DNA from: Allobosea sp. CRIB-10
GTDB taxonomy: Bacteria > Pseudomonadota > Alphaproteobacteria > Rhizobiales > Beijerinckiaceae
Direction: 5' to 3'
DNA: 41,365 nucleotides
Assembly (NCBI RefSeq): GCF_900112185.1
Contig: NZ_FOKP01000037.1
Coordinates: 1 to 41,365 of the forward strand
Each line of letters starts with the position of its first letter. Positions within the stretch are counted from its first letter, which is position 1. Below the pieces are notes generated by a model. That model saw only the letters and a list, made by a program, of their open reading frames with translations. It was not told where the DNA came from and searched no databases. Made by a program: the position numbers and the translations under genes. Of this stretch, positions 26,501 through 36,242 are shown one piece after another.

Positions 26501-29500
26501 TTGTCACCGAGGCCCGCGAAGGGGTCCTTTGCCTCGGGGCCAGCGCGGGCCAGTGGCCAGAACTGAGGAGCCTGCCCCGCCGTGACGGCTGAGACATAGA
26601 CACTGTCCTTGACGCCGGTCGGCGCGGCAACCGCGACGCAGGCTCCTTCCTCACAATGTTTGCGAAGATCGAACTCAGCACGGGCATTATCGGCTGGGAG
26701 AGCTTCCCCCTGCGCGGGCTCGGACCAGGCGCGGGCAAGGCCTCCCAGAAGGCCCTTCGCCTCCTCGTCGGTGGCGGGGTCGGCCATCTTGACCCGCGCA
26801 CTGATGACCGCGCGATTGGGGCCCGCCGCCGGGCCATAGTGAACCGACCAGGTTGCCTGCGCGTCGAGCCTTGGTGCCGTCACGACATGAATGCTGCCAC
26901 CCGGGCGGTTCAGTTGAGCGAACGACACTCGCTTGATCGAAAACTCCGGACGTCGGCACTCATCGCCGAGGGAAGCAAGAAAGACGTTGACGACCGGCGA
27001 GGCCTTCGAGAAAATCTCCGGATCGTCCAACGGACAGACGAAATCCGATCCCGCAAGCCCGGTTTCATCGACAGCGTCGGCGCCGAAGCCGTAACGCAGC
27101 TTGTCGTTGCCGATCTTGCCGAGCAGGGTGACCAGAGCAGGCTTGTCCTTCGCGCCGGCCGCATATTCGAGCAGGTGACGCTCCGCCGCAACCAGGCTCG
27201 TGTCCTCGTCGGCGATGCGCACCACGGTCAACACCCAGCCGTCGGGCATGACGACGTGAGACGCTCGGTTTGTGGACAGCGTTCCTGCTTCATAGTCGAC
27301 GACAGTGAGCTTGGCGGCGCTGTCGAACGGCTTCCTCGGGATATTCAGCGTTGCCCCACCCTCGACGCATCTGGTGGCGCGCACCAGCGAGCGCGGAAAG
27401 TCCCTGAGCCACGCTTTTACCAGCGCGGGTCCGAGCACGCCTCCGACCGACTGCGGCAGCAGCTCGTCGACGCAAGCGGCTGCACCCTTGGCCGCAACCA
27501 GGGCCGTCGGACCACTCGCCAGCAGAATGGAGTGAGAATTCCGGGCGAGTTCGATGTCGCCGGTCTTGCTCTCGAGCATGCGCTTGATTGCGACGCCGAA
27601 AGACGGGACGAGATCCTCATTCTTCACGCCGACCAGAACCCTGTTTGCGGCCTGGTTCCCTTCCCGCACGTCCCAACGATCGCTGCTGGGCTCCTGCCTG
27701 ACCGCGAAGGTCACGATGCCGGGGGCGGTCCGATCGATGAGCGCAACGTCGACCACCCCGCCGCCGGGCGGAGAGGTGGGTGGTATGGCTTGCAACACCG
27801 CGCGCACCACGTCCTTGGTCCGGTTCTGCGCGCCGCCAATGAAGCGGAATTCAGTCGTGCCGCCTGTCTGGAGATTCAACCTGAGCGCTGCGGAACTGGA
27901 ACTGAAGGTAGCGGTCTCTCCCTGCATCAGCACCAGCTCGATATCCGGGTCCTTTCGCCGGGCGATCCAGTCGGCAAATGCATTGACGCTCTGGTGGGTC
28001 CAATCGCGGCTGATCAGCGCCCTGAGGGCCGCAGGGTCGCCTTTGAGCGGCTTGCTTGACGACGTGGTGCTCCACTCGATAGGCCCGGCCCACACCTTTA
28101 CGCTGCTTTCATCGCTCGTCGCCGCAATGACCAGGCGGCGAGTGTCCGACCACCCTCCACCGACAGCCAGCGGCCGGCTGCCTACCACGAGACAGGAAAG
28201 CATGTTGGCCTCTCTGAGGTCCATGCAGTCCATCAACTGATCCATGATGAGATACATGTCGCGGTAGAAGATCTGGCGATTGGCCTCTTTGCCATGCACC
28301 GCGCACAGATTCTTCGAGACATCGATGAATGCGCTGCGCTTCTCGCCATTCTCGTTCCAGAACATCTGCAGAGCGCATTCGTCGCCCGCATGGCTGAAAC
28401 GTCCGATGCCCGGCATCGCCTTGTAATAGATCACCAGCGTCGTCCGTTCCGTGCCGGCCGGCCCGCACGTGGCTGGGGAAAAGCCCGGAAAGGTGAGCCC
28501 CCGATGTTGGACGGAAGCCGTTTCGAGGATCAGGAAGGGTATGTCGTTCTTCTCTGCAAGGGCAGGCGCGCCGTCCTTGCCCACGACGCACAGCGCGTTC
28601 CCGCCGCCGCCACTGGCCGGCGTGCTTTTCTCGGCCTTGCCTCTGGGGGCTCGCGCCTGGATGTCGCGGTTCTGCTGATCGATCGCCTCGCGAATGTCTT
28701 GGCCAATCGTGTCCGGCGAATGGGTCCACGGGTTGGGGGGCACGGGGTCCGAGGGCTTGTCGATCTCCTTCCATTCGCGTTCGAACTTGAACTCGCCGCG
28801 GGCGAGGCGGGCGGCAGTGAACAAGTCCTTTTCGCCCTCCTTGATTTGCAGCACGTCGATCGGCTGATCCTCATCGTCCTCCCGGGCCGTCTTCAGCAGC
28901 TCACAAACGCGCGCAATGTGCTCCGAGGACTTGTCATGAGGAAAGCCCGCCATCTTGTAGTAGGTCAGAACCTTGTTGGGGCGTTGCACGATGATGTGGG
29001 AGGCCAGCTCGTGGGTGACCAGCATCGCGAGCCCGGTCAGCTTGCCGCCGTCGAGCTTGCACTCAAACCAGGTCGAGCGAAGCGGAGCGCCTGGCTTGGG
29101 ATCATCGGGCAGAGCGAGCGACGCAACGCGAAGCCCGGCGAGCAACAGATCGCTGGCCTCAGGCCGGCTGGCGACGTCCTTCAAGCCCTCGAGGCAGAGG
29201 CCTAGCAGGCCCGCCGGCAGCGACTTGGGCTTGCTGGCGTTCGCCCCATTGCCGAACAGGAGCAGGTCCACCTCCGATGCGCTGCCTGCGCAAACGCCCT
29301 TGATCGGACTCTCGGCAACGTTCCTCTTCTCCGCCGGCGGCAGATACAACGTCTTCGACGCTTCCGCGGCGACGAAGATATTCTTCTCGAGCAGCACCGG
29401 CGTTTTGACGATGCTGAGGCGCGGAGAGCCGCTCGGCACGGGGACAAAATTCTCGTGCGGAGAGGCGCCGGGCTCGAGCGTGACGAATGGCGGCGCGTTC

Positions 29501-32500
29501 TCCTCCCCCGGCGGCGCCAGCGCACCGGAAATCTTGCCGTTGGCGGCCGTGAGGAAGCTCATCGCCAGTTTGCCTGCGGGATTCAGCAGTGGCTTGCTGC
29601 CGCCTTGTTTGGCGCCTTCCGAAACGGCCTGCTGACCCAGCTTTTCGGCCTCGGCTTTCGCTTGCTCCGCCGCTGCCGCGGTTGCGGCGGGATTCGAGTT
29701 GCTCGGCGGCCCTTGCGCCGCCAGGTCTTGGCCGGCGGCGGGAAACGAGCCGACCGCGCCTCCGTCGTTGCCCTCGCCCCCTTTTCCCCCCTCGCCGCCC
29801 TCAGCGCCGTCACCGTCGCCATTCGCGACCCCGTTCCCGCTGTCCTTGCCGAAGCCTGAGAACGGATTGATCGTCAGGTTGCCGCTCAGGATAGCTTCCA
29901 GGGCCTTGCCCAGGTCCTTGAGGTCGAAGCTGATCAGCTGCTCGATCAGCTTCTTGATCATGTCCTCGTTGATATCCTTGAGGCGCGGCGTGACGAAACC
30001 GAGCGATATCCCAAGCACCTTGAACTTGACGGCGGCGGAATCGGCTCGCGCCAGAATATTGAAGCTGGACAGGTCGAACTTTCCGACGTGGATCTTTCCG
30101 CTCATCTCCAGCCGCGGGTTCAAGGCGAACTGCTTGCCATTGAAGACGAACGCCAGCTTTCCGATGCCGATGTCGGCATTCCCGAGAGCCTTGACGAGGC
30201 CCGTTCGGAAGTCGACATTCAAGTCGGCTTTCGCGAGATCGGCTTCGAACACCGCAAGGTTGGTCCTCCCGGTGAGGCTCTGGGTCGTAATCTTCGCCTC
30301 TCCGAACAGCCAGATGATCGGCTTGAGCGCGCCGCCGATATCGATCGTCCGGCTCATCATCAGTTTGCTGACGTTGATTCGGCTCGTCGACTCGCCGAGC
30401 GGGATCACGGTGAACGCGACCATCCGCTCTTGTGCGACGATGTCATTGCGCAGGTCGAACGGAACGGTGAAATCGCCTTTGGCCTTCAGCAGATAGGCGA
30501 GCGACGCCTGAGCAAGCGTTGCGTCGGCACCCAGGGAAAGGGCGCGTTCGCCGATCGTCCCTCTGATCTTCGACAACGAGATTGGAGGTATCGCGATCTC
30601 CGCTTCGAACTCGAGCTTCACCTCGAACGGCTTGGCGAATCGCACGCCCGATCGATCGATGGTGAGCGGCGGAAGGGTCGCCTTGAACATCTTGGCGGGG
30701 ATCGTCACCCTTGCGGTGACGCCATTTGGTATCTGGGTTGTCTTGTTCCTCGTGACCTTGATGATTTCCACCTTCGTGGCGCCCGGAATGTTGACCTTCG
30801 AGGCGAAGCGGTTGAGCACGTTGGCAAGAATCTGATCGAGCGCGTTCGGTATCTGGAGCTCGGTCCGCCCGTTGAGCAGGTCGAAGACGACCTGGAAGCT
30901 CGGCGCCTCGATCCGCTCCACCCAATCGAGAATGATCGTGCCGGTGACGGTAACCCGATTTTTCGCGTCGACGTCAACGCTCTCTGCCCTGATCTGGACA
31001 TCGGCAATGCTCAACGTCCGGCCGCGAATGGCCTGGCTCAGCGCCTTGTTGAGCATCGGGCGCCAATCTAGGCCGTCGCCGTCGATCTTGAGGGCACCTG
31101 TCTTGAAGTTGTAGAACAGCGAAATCGGCGTCGGCGGCACCGGCCAGGGAAATTTATCCGTGACCGAGATCATGCCGTCGAGCTTGATGGTCTCGCCACC
31201 AGCGCATCCGGGCTTCAGCTTGATATGCAGAAAGCCGACGGTCTTCTCGATATCGGCGCTCTCGCAGAAGGTCGTATCGATATCTAACCTGTCCGGGATC
31301 TGGTATCTTGCGGAGACCTTGAGGAGCGTCTGTCCATCTGCGAACGGTGACTTTGCTTCGAACGTGTGTGCCGACCCGACGGTCACGCCGCAGAGGGGAT
31401 GCGCGGCACTGCAATCGACCTCCAGCGCTTTTCGACACTCCTGCGCCGGATCGATGTTCTGTCCTGCGAGCAAAGCCTTGATCGGATCGGCAATGACGTT
31501 GCACCAGGCAGTCGAGAGGTTGCTCCACTCCGTGTCGCGCCGGGCATCAGCGAATTTGATTTCGGTGCATCTGACGTTGATCCATCCCTCTGCGCGAAGT
31601 GTTCCACACTGTCCGAATTTTCCCAGGCCGTCGAACCAATCCTTCGCGATCAGACCGATTCGCTCCCGCAGCGCCTCGATGTTGTCCTTCAGGTTGGTTG
31701 GCAGCAACGCGTCCGCTATGCGGCCCTTTGCATATTCCTCGGCGCATTTGCCAAGCGCGCCGACGCCGCCCGGCGTGAACTGGGCCCCGCCCCCGGCCAC
31801 CACTGCAAAGTCGAGGCTGACGCCCGCGAGCTTACCGACGCAACCAGTGGCGGCAGCACCCTGCTGCGCCGCCGCGCGAGGCACGAATTTGCCTTCAAGT
31901 CGGACGGTATCGTCGACGCGAAGCCTGAGCTCCGCCAGCTCGAGCGGCCGGTCCCCAAGGCTGTCGGTCGTACCGAACAGGCCGGACAGGGCCGCCGGTG
32001 TGCAACGTCCCAGCACGTTGATGAGATTCACCGCGAGAACTCGCGGCCCGTCGGATCGAAGATCGCTCTGATCGACGCGCAGCCCGGCTTTGCACGCAAG
32101 GAAAGACAATTCGTAGTCGCAGGTGAGGAATGTGGCGCTGGTCGCATCCCTCGAGCGGCATGTTCTCAACTTGATGGCAAGCTGGTCGGAAGCCGCCTTG
32201 GCCTCCTCATAGCGCCTTCCCGTCGGCTGCTTGTCCTGGATGAAGCTTTTCAAAGTTGTCGCGGCGCCAGCGACGTCCACCACCTCACCGAACCGTCGCG
32301 CGGCCTCCGATGAAAGGAGTTCTTCGAAGAACGTGCTGCCGACCGAAACGGCCAGCGCGTCCGAATTGAGACCGGCGATACACGGGAGGACTCGGCCGTT
32401 CCGGACCGTCAGTCCGTAAATCTGCAAGTCTCGCGCGATGCCGGCGACCGACCTGATGGGCTCCTCGAGCGCGGTCAGCCGCGTGTGGCTGACGAGGGAT

Positions 32501-35500
32501 ATGATCGCCGGCTCGTCTTGCCTCCAGCCGATGATGACCTGCAGGTCACCAAGATCACGCGGCGGGCCGTAAGCCGAGAATTTTGCCGCGTCGAGCTTGA
32601 ACGCAACCATATTGGAGGCCTCGAGCGCTGCGGTTGCGCACGATTGTGCGCCGGCAACAGGCCGAGGCGTGGCGCCGAAGGCAATTCCTGCTTGCTCGAG
32701 CCTGATCGAAATGTCGCCTCCCAGCTTGCCCATGATCGTGGCGAACGGCATGCCGTCAGCGACGATCCGCAGGGACTTGTAATCCGGACCAGTGGCGACG
32801 CGCATGCCTGGCCCGGAGCGCGGCGTCGTGCAGGGCAGACTTCTTTTGTCGTCGTCGGTCAGTGCCATCGGCCAGAAGAACAGATTCTCCGCACTATTAC
32901 CCTCCGCCGCACAAAGCTCGAAATGGCCGGAGCGCAGCAGAGCTGTTGCGAACGCATCTCTGTCGAGGTCGGCGACCTTGGGCGGTGCAGGGTTGTCCCA
33001 GACAAGCATGTCCGATGCTTTGCCGAGCCGCAGCTCGCCGAAAGCCCGATCCCAGGCCGCCAGCGGATCTTGCCCTGGGGCGCCCGGCTCATGACCAAAG
33101 CCGGGAATCCTTGCGCTAAGGGTCGACACCCAGCTGACGTCGAGGTCGCTCCAGATGCCGAGCGTGCGCCGCTCGGTGCTCGATGGATCGAGCGCGGTAA
33201 AGCATGCTGCCATCGACAGACGCGCGCTCAGCTCGAGAAGCGGCAGCTGCGCAGTCGGAGTGAACGCCTGCTCCTTATCCCCGATGCCATCCGGCCGATC
33301 GACGATGGCAACGCTCTTGCGAATTTGATCGAGAACTCGACCGGACGGCATGGCGCCGCCGCCATTCGCGATCGTCACCGTCACCTCGGGTACGCATTTC
33401 GAGAAGGCACCCCCGCCGTCGATCCGCTGCCGCAACCCTGGCGTCAGCGCGGCGCTCAGCGCATTCCGCGCCTTGTCACGCAGCGCCGCCAGATGCTCTC
33501 CGAGCAATGCGTCGAGGCCGACGTCGATCTTGTCCGCCGCGCCTTTCAAGTCGGCCTTCAGGCAATCGAGGATGGCCGCTGAGTCGCCGCCTTTCGCCAG
33601 CGCGAAGGAGGCCGGACACGTGTCCGGCAGCGCCCGTCGCAGCCAGTCCGGAAAGCTGATCGTGGCCTGATCGAGCTGCGGGTTGATCGCCAGGGCAGCT
33701 CCGGCCGGCAGCGGAATCGCCGAGGGCCATCGGCATTCGGTCTGCGACCCGTCGCCCGATGTCTCGAGAATCACCGCGATGGAGCACAAGTCTGCAAGAT
33801 CCACCGTGAACGTCCGCGGCATACGGGACTTGAGCGCGTCCTTCAAGGTCGTTTCCAGCCTGCCGCCGGTCAGCGCCGACTGAAAATCGGAAAGCGCGAA
33901 TTCGACCGCGACGGAGCGGCGAAGCGGCAGCGACATCGTCGGGCCGTCGACGTTGACGTCCCGGCTTGCGAGATCCTGCTCTTGCTGCTTCTCCGCGGGC
34001 GCCTTGGCTTCCAGGCCGAGAGTGAGCTCGAATTTCACGATCTCGCCCGACAGGCAGACGGACTGCAACGTAGCGGCGAAGACCAGACCGCTGCCGGCGG
34101 CCGACAGCTCACCAAGCTCGATGCGATTTGTCAGGGCGCCGAGCTGCCTCACGGCGGTTGCGATCTCCGAGAGATCGGAAGCAGAGATCGCTTGTGCAAG
34201 AAATGCCGCGGTCCCGTCGACGAGCGCGGAACGCTGTTTGGCGTCGGCCTGCTTGTCCAGCTGTTCGATCCTGGCGGACAACTCGGCCGCAAGGGTATTG
34301 ACGCTCTTCATGACCTTGGCAGCATCGACCGGGGCACATGTCCCGCCGGCTTCCGTATTGGTTTTCGCCAACGCATTGAGGCGCGTCCCGATCCTGCCGA
34401 TGAGCGAACGCGTATCCTCGACACCAGCCTCGGCGCCGCTTGGGCGAGGATGTGTCTGCACCAGGTCTCGCGCTAGAATATTGGCGATGATCATCGATAC
34501 GCGGGGCACCTCCGCGGCAGCCGCGGCGTTGGCAATGCCCCGAAGCCCGCTGATGCTCTTCTGCTGTCGCTCAGCAAAAGTCGCGGCCTGGACTTTGTTC
34601 AGTGCCGCTCCGAGCAATGCATTCGCCTTGTACCAGCTTCTGAAAGCAGACCGCAGATAGTTCGAGAATACCGCCGTGTCGTCGCCCGCTTCGGGTCGGC
34701 ACAGGCCTTGGTCCGCCGCGTCGGCGAGATCGCACAGCCGCTTGCGATGCGCCGCGACCAGCGTGGCGTCGGCCGCGACGCGCGGGTCGGAGTCGGGGTG
34801 TGCGACGAGTTGATCGAAGCGACTGTTGGTCCGCGCATCGACCGCCGCAGCAAGCTCGCACAGCCGGTCCAGCGCTGCAGCGTCGATCTTGCCCGCGAGC
34901 GCGTCAGCGGCCCGCGTCAGCGCAACCTTGATATCGGCAAAGTAGCTCCGTGCCCTCCTGAGCTTCTCGCCCGCCCCGAGCTCCTTGAGCGCCGCGTAGG
35001 CCTTCTCTATTTCCCCGGGAACGACCGGCTGCGCCCGGCCCGCCACGCATTTGAGCTGCGGCTCAAGCTCTCCGCTGCCTGCGCCCGCGGCCGTGAACTT
35101 CTGTCGCGCCCACTGGCGGCCGAGCACCGCAATGGCCGCCAGCGCGCGTTCCCCCTCCTGCTTGACGATTCGCGCCGCATCGTCTCGGGCCTCGCCCTCC
35201 CCCTCGGATGCCCGCAGATAGAGCTTCTCTGATGCAAGCCGGATCGCTTCGAGGCGCTTGCCGGGTATATCGCGCCAGCACTCTCTGAGGGCACCGAGGG
35301 GATTGAGGGGATCGTGCCGCTCGCAGAACACATCCAGCAAGTGCTGGAAGGCCAGAACCGCGCGGCGCGCGTCGTCCGTGATCCCTTCCAGCAACTCGGG
35401 CGCCGGAGAGCGGTCGAAGCTGTCCTCTGTCCACGACTTCGTGGATGGACAGGGCGACATTCCAATCTTCAGCCCCTCGAGCAGGAGCAGAATGTCGCAG

Positions 35501-35667
35501 AATTCATTGCGCAGGCGGCGCAGATCCGTGACCGCCGAGGTTACCGTCAATCTCCGGGCACCCAGGTCCGAGACCTCGACGGCCCTTGCCCCGCTCAGTC
35601 CGATGCACACCACCGCGGCCGCCAGCAGGAGGGTGCAGACGATGCTTCGCAGATCGGTTCTCATCAT
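23569..35667 (-). CDS. Giant exported protein, 4032 residues
   Basis: No known family recognised. One uninterrupted frame of 12.1 kb starts at ATG 35667, overlapping the stop of the preceding gene (ATGA). An 84-codon upstream extension lies inside that gene and is rejected. Residues 1-29 form a Sec signal (TLLLAAAVVCIGLSGARA). Residues about 33-570 are mainly helical. About 570-1500 are mixed with many cysteines. About 1500-1930 are rich in alternating strands (for example RINVSKLMMSRTIDIGG), recalling lipid-channel or AsmA/TamB-like beta structure. About 1935-1985 are a Gly/Asp/Glu-rich linker, followed by an Ala-rich stretch and then a second half (about 2030-4032) of mixed alpha/beta without a known motif. 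I see no further membrane helix, so it is probably periplasmic or surface-exposed. It is co-transcribed with ExbB/ExbD-like genes. Confidence 0.88.
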   Translation of the reverse strand: MMRTDLRSIVCTLLLAAAVVCIGLSGARAVEVSDLGARRLTVTSAVTDLRRLRNEFCDILLLLEGLKIGMSPCPSTKSWTEDSFDRSPAPELLEGITDDARRAVLAFQHLLDVFCERHDPLNPLGALRECWRDIPGKRLEAIRLASEKLYLRASEGEGEARDDAARIVKQEGERALAAIAVLGRQWARQKFTAAGAGSGELEPQLKCVAGRAQPVVPGEIEKAYAALKELGAGEKLRRARSYFADIKVALTRAADALAGKIDAAALDRLCELAAAVDARTNSRFDQLVAHPDSDPRVAADATLVAAHRKRLCDLADAADQGLCRPEAGDDTAVFSNYLRSAFRSWYKANALLGAALNKVQAATFAERQQKSISGLRGIANAAAAAEVPRVSMIIANILARDLVQTHPRPSGAEAGVEDTRSLIGRIGTRLNALAKTNTEAGGTCAPVDAAKVMKSVNTLAAELSARIEQLDKQADAKQRSALVDGTAAFLAQAISASDLSEIATAVRQLGALTNRIELGELSAAGSGLVFAATLQSVCLSGEIVKFELTLGLEAKAPAEKQQEQDLASRDVNVDGPTMSLPLRRSVAVEFALSDFQSALTGGRLETTLKDALKSRMPRTFTVDLADLCSIAVILETSGDGSQTECRWPSAIPLPAGAALAINPQLDQATISFPDWLRRALPDTCPASFALAKGGDSAAILDCLKADLKGAADKIDVGLDALLGEHLAALRDKARNALSAALTPGLRQRIDGGGAFSKCVPEVTVTIANGGGAMPSGRVLDQIRKSVAIVDRPDGIGDKEQAFTPTAQLPLLELSARLSMAACFTALDPSSTERRTLGIWSDLDVSWVSTLSARIPGFGHEPGAPGQDPLAAWDRAFGELRLGKASDMLVWDNPAPPKVADLDRDAFATALLRSGHFELCAAEGNSAENLFFWPMALTDDDKRSLPCTTPRSGPGMRVATGPDYKSLRIVADGMPFATIMGKLGGDISIRLEQAGIAFGATPRPVAGAQSCATAALEASNMVAFKLDAAKFSAYGPPRDLGDLQVIIGWRQDEPAIISLVSHTRLTALEEPIRSVAGIARDLQIYGLTVRNGRVLPCIAGLNSDALAVSVGSTFFEELLSSEAARRFGEVVDVAGAATTLKSFIQDKQPTGRRYEEAKAASDQLAIKLRTCRSRDATSATFLTCDYELSFLACKAGLRVDQSDLRSDGPRVLAVNLINVLGRCTPAALSGLFGTTDSLGDRPLELAELRLRVDDTVRLEGKFVPRAAAQQGAAATGCVGKLAGVSLDFAVVAGGGAQFTPGGVGALGKCAEEYAKGRIADALLPTNLKDNIEALRERIGLIAKDWFDGLGKFGQCGTLRAEGWINVRCTEIKFADARRDTEWSNLSTAWCNVIADPIKALLAGQNIDPAQECRKALEVDCSAAHPLCGVTVGSAHTFEAKSPFADGQTLLKVSARYQIPDRLDIDTTFCESADIEKTVGFLHIKLKPGCAGGETIKLDGMISVTDKFPWPVPPTPISLFYNFKTGALKIDGDGLDWRPMLNKALSQAIRGRTLSIADVQIRAESVDVDAKNRVTVTGTIILDWVERIEAPSFQVVFDLLNGRTELQIPNALDQILANVLNRFASKVNIPGATKVEIIKVTRNKTTQIPNGVTARVTIPAKMFKATLPPLTIDRSGVRFAKPFEVKLEFEAEIAIPPISLSKIRGTIGERALSLGADATLAQASLAYLLKAKGDFTVPFDLRNDIVAQERMVAFTVIPLGESTSRINVSKLMMSRTIDIGGALKPIIWLFGEAKITTQSLTGRTNLAVFEADLAKADLNVDFRTGLVKALGNADIGIGKLAFVFNGKQFALNPRLEMSGKIHVGKFDLSSFNILARADSAAVKFKVLGISLGFVTPRLKDINEDMIKKLIEQLISFDLKDLGKALEAILSGNLTINPFSGFGKDSGNGVANGDGDGAEGGEGGKGGEGNDGGAVGSFPAAGQDLAAQGPPSNSNPAATAAAAEQAKAEAEKLGQQAVSEGAKQGGSKPLLNPAGKLAMSFLTAANGKISGALAPPGEENAPPFVTLEPGASPHENFVPVPSGSPRLSIVKTPVLLEKNIFVAAEASKTLYLPPAEKRNVAESPIKGVCAGSASEVDLLLFGNGANASKPKSLPAGLLGLCLEGLKDVASRPEASDLLLAGLRVASLALPDDPKPGAPLRSTWFECKLDGGKLTGLAMLVTHELASHIIVQRPNKVLTYYKMAGFPHDKSSEHIARVCELLKTAREDDEDQPIDVLQIKEGEKDLFTAARLARGEFKFEREWKEIDKPSDPVPPNPWTHSPDTIGQDIREAIDQQNRDIQARAPRGKAEKSTPASGGGGNALCVVGKDGAPALAEKNDIPFLILETASVQHRGLTFPGFSPATCGPAGTERTTLVIYYKAMPGIGRFSHAGDECALQMFWNENGEKRSAFIDVSKNLCAVHGKEANRQIFYRDMYLIMDQLMDCMDLREANMLSCLVVGSRPLAVGGGWSDTRRLVIAATSDESSVKVWAGPIEWSTTSSSKPLKGDPAALRALISRDWTHQSVNAFADWIARRKDPDIELVLMQGETATFSSSSAALRLNLQTGGTTEFRFIGGAQNRTKDVVRAVLQAIPPTSPPGGGVVDVALIDRTAPGIVTFAVRQEPSSDRWDVREGNQAANRVLVGVKNEDLVPSFGVAIKRMLESKTGDIELARNSHSILLASGPTALVAAKGAAACVDELLPQSVGGVLGPALVKAWLRDFPRSLVRATRCVEGGATLNIPRKPFDSAAKLTVVDYEAGTLSTNRASHVVMPDGWVLTVVRIADEDTSLVAAERHLLEYAAGAKDKPALVTLLGKIGNDKLRYGFGADAVDETGLAGSDFVCPLDDPEIFSKASPVVNVFLASLGDECRRPEFSIKRVSFAQLNRPGGSIHVVTAPRLDAQATWSVHYGPAAGPNRAVISARVKMADPATDEEAKGLLGGLARAWSEPAQGEALPADNARAEFDLRKHCEEGACVAVAAPTGVKDSVYVSAVTAGQAPQFWPLARAGPEAKDPFAGLGDKRGAAVKMLHEDLQQLDAGDRSRGAEATRAFCTAEGESSLWPRLSVAARLSPHISIYDSLDEIDSARQLSVIAHSIPSCAWLRQAVGANLRREVSTLLAIGPTGNPRELWVGTPSLAQETVYSRSGNNPCSITSVLSGQATFAALSERPGSLDCPSRLLARVIGARLDVQEPGAQEPGTQGPGAPLKRMILLDSTSASAWVETKAGFKQILLSDRPTAYTDTHWRLLEDSDLADEQAAPSHMATLDEGGIEQLLLVVPTSTSARLILRRVDAQPAEVQVVGLPKDTRQPRVRAALRALQGRGKIPAGLAFNASGDPDSSVFWFVDKGLEHAELYRSYGSSLLQKQTTLRREPAVDLSAIMSKLAAANPQIVSAIEKNDRADRPTLLRMEASRLAAVTPEELVVQTENAMQGVTFSAAIQSAEPFPAMPMIDALLAFLVADLDRCSMRACSAGGSDDKFVLLDGRSATFGKRGDLAFGHATIVGEQPVQLATLERVLAIAADDQLAAKESTLIILGAREGVLANAASLRGTVFSSNGGRQVHLRQELAGRLRKDVSSVLSQFREPLAERLQSLRDDEAVGLTGGVRSRIFACGTQGLTILNDAENWRISSNDKISAGFCAALEQRDLRLSEKGEWELAGRNDAFILFQKSGEGFAVRVWTPQRDLEHSLTLPFTPASPPSTSVPPLEHEARETALDCNAIDAVNAVGLGYWLRGVGTSWKCTLKLAAANESPEFILLQSTLLMDVPAAGNAGRLTASAQIARRDQEVRGGEMTRQGIVPSVLHTDVLAALAGRVRETCPEAKHVRASEIELGEERPVVFWRNPSSSEKACSSGVLAWQRDRASRLQTFAGAPGLIELLGQELLGGKTPILSGSRLTLHELLREQGMIVSNSDATEPDLIVVPYGSPPMGRTTKHVAEEWGKVCGRHAVGSGCSSVSAMELARAALAGTRRIRDDFVSPEDPFAFWRHIGEGAGNAPLQ
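25951..25995 (-). repeat. In-frame 15-bp tandem repeat in the giant gene
   Basis: Three units on the plus strand: TGCGCCGGGTCCCTG, TGTGCCAGGCTCTTG and TGCGCCAGGCTCTTG. The last two differ at one base. On the coding strand they encode a QEPGA/QEPGT/QGPGA-type run near residue 3225. The unit length is a multiple of three, so copy number can vary without breaking the frame. It is probably a flexible linker. Confidence 0.85.
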
Positions 35668-36242
35668 TTCGTCACACTGATGCCAATGGGCTGGACCTGG
35701 CTGGGCGCCGTGGTTTTCAACCCCGCCAACTGATCGTCGGCGATGACACCCATCTCGAACGCGATCTCCACGGAGTTGGAACAGCCTTCGACGATTGGTT
35801 TGACCTCGAAGCGCTCGACCTGGGCGGTGAGCAAGGCCAGCTCGGCTTTCACGCAGGAAGCCGGGGCCTTGCAGGCATTCCTCAACCCTCCCCCCGGACC
35901 TGTATCGGCGATGTACCATGCCTTGAGCCCAGGACGGCCATTGATGCTGTCTGCTGCCTGGTTCGCCTGGGTATATGGCGAGTACAGGACTCCAGGCTCG
36001 CCTCCACTGCTGACGACGAATCCCGGTTCGATCCTGTCGAGGGGACAGGCAACGCCCGTCGACTTCGCCACCAGCGTGAAGAAAGGAAGAGGCTGCGGCT
36101 TCACGTCCGGCTCTCGCGTGCGCATCATCGCAACGACGACGGTCGCCGTGCCGAGTACGGCCGCGAAGGCGGAAAACAGGATGTCCACGAGAGGCAGAAC
36201 CGGAATCTCCGACTCCGAGGCATCACCGTGTCGTCTTCGCAT
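35664..36242 (-). CDS. ExbD/TolR-like protein 2
   Basis: A 192-residue protein with a short charged cytoplasmic N-terminus, then VLPLVDILFSAFAAVLGTAT as its only membrane helix, and a periplasmic domain with cysteines and a C-terminal ISVTK. The aspartate in PLVDILF (residue 20 from ATG 36242) matches the proton-carrying Asp of ExbD/TolR/MotB. I chose ATG 36242, spaced after AGAGG; GTG 36245 is possible. It overlaps the upstream gene by about 20 bases and the giant gene by 4. I infer it is a stator or rotor partner of the ExbB-like protein. Confidence 0.8.
   Translation of the reverse strand: MRRRHGDASESEIPVLPLVDILFSAFAAVLGTATVVVAMMRTREPDVKPQPLPFFTLVAKSTGVACPLDRIEPGFVVSSGGEPGVLYSPYTQANQAADSINGRPGLKAWYIADTGPGGGLRNACKAPASCVKAELALLTAQVERFEVKPIVEGCSNSVEIAFEMGVIADDQLAGLKTTAPSQVQPIGISVTK

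Noticed and set aside
26656..28059. 467-codon plus-strand frame inside the giant gene
   Set aside because: Antisense to the giant coding sequence, Arg/Gly-rich shadow composition, no motif. Long antisense frames are expected in high-GC DNA.
28980..29025. HELASH motif in the giant protein as a zinc protease site
   Set aside because: It is HExxxH rather than HExxH, and no third ligand or protease context was seen.
35668..35919. 84-codon N-terminal extension of the giant frame
   Set aside because: It lies wholly inside the ExbD-like gene 2 in another frame. The ATG at 35667 overlaps its stop and begins a clear signal peptide.
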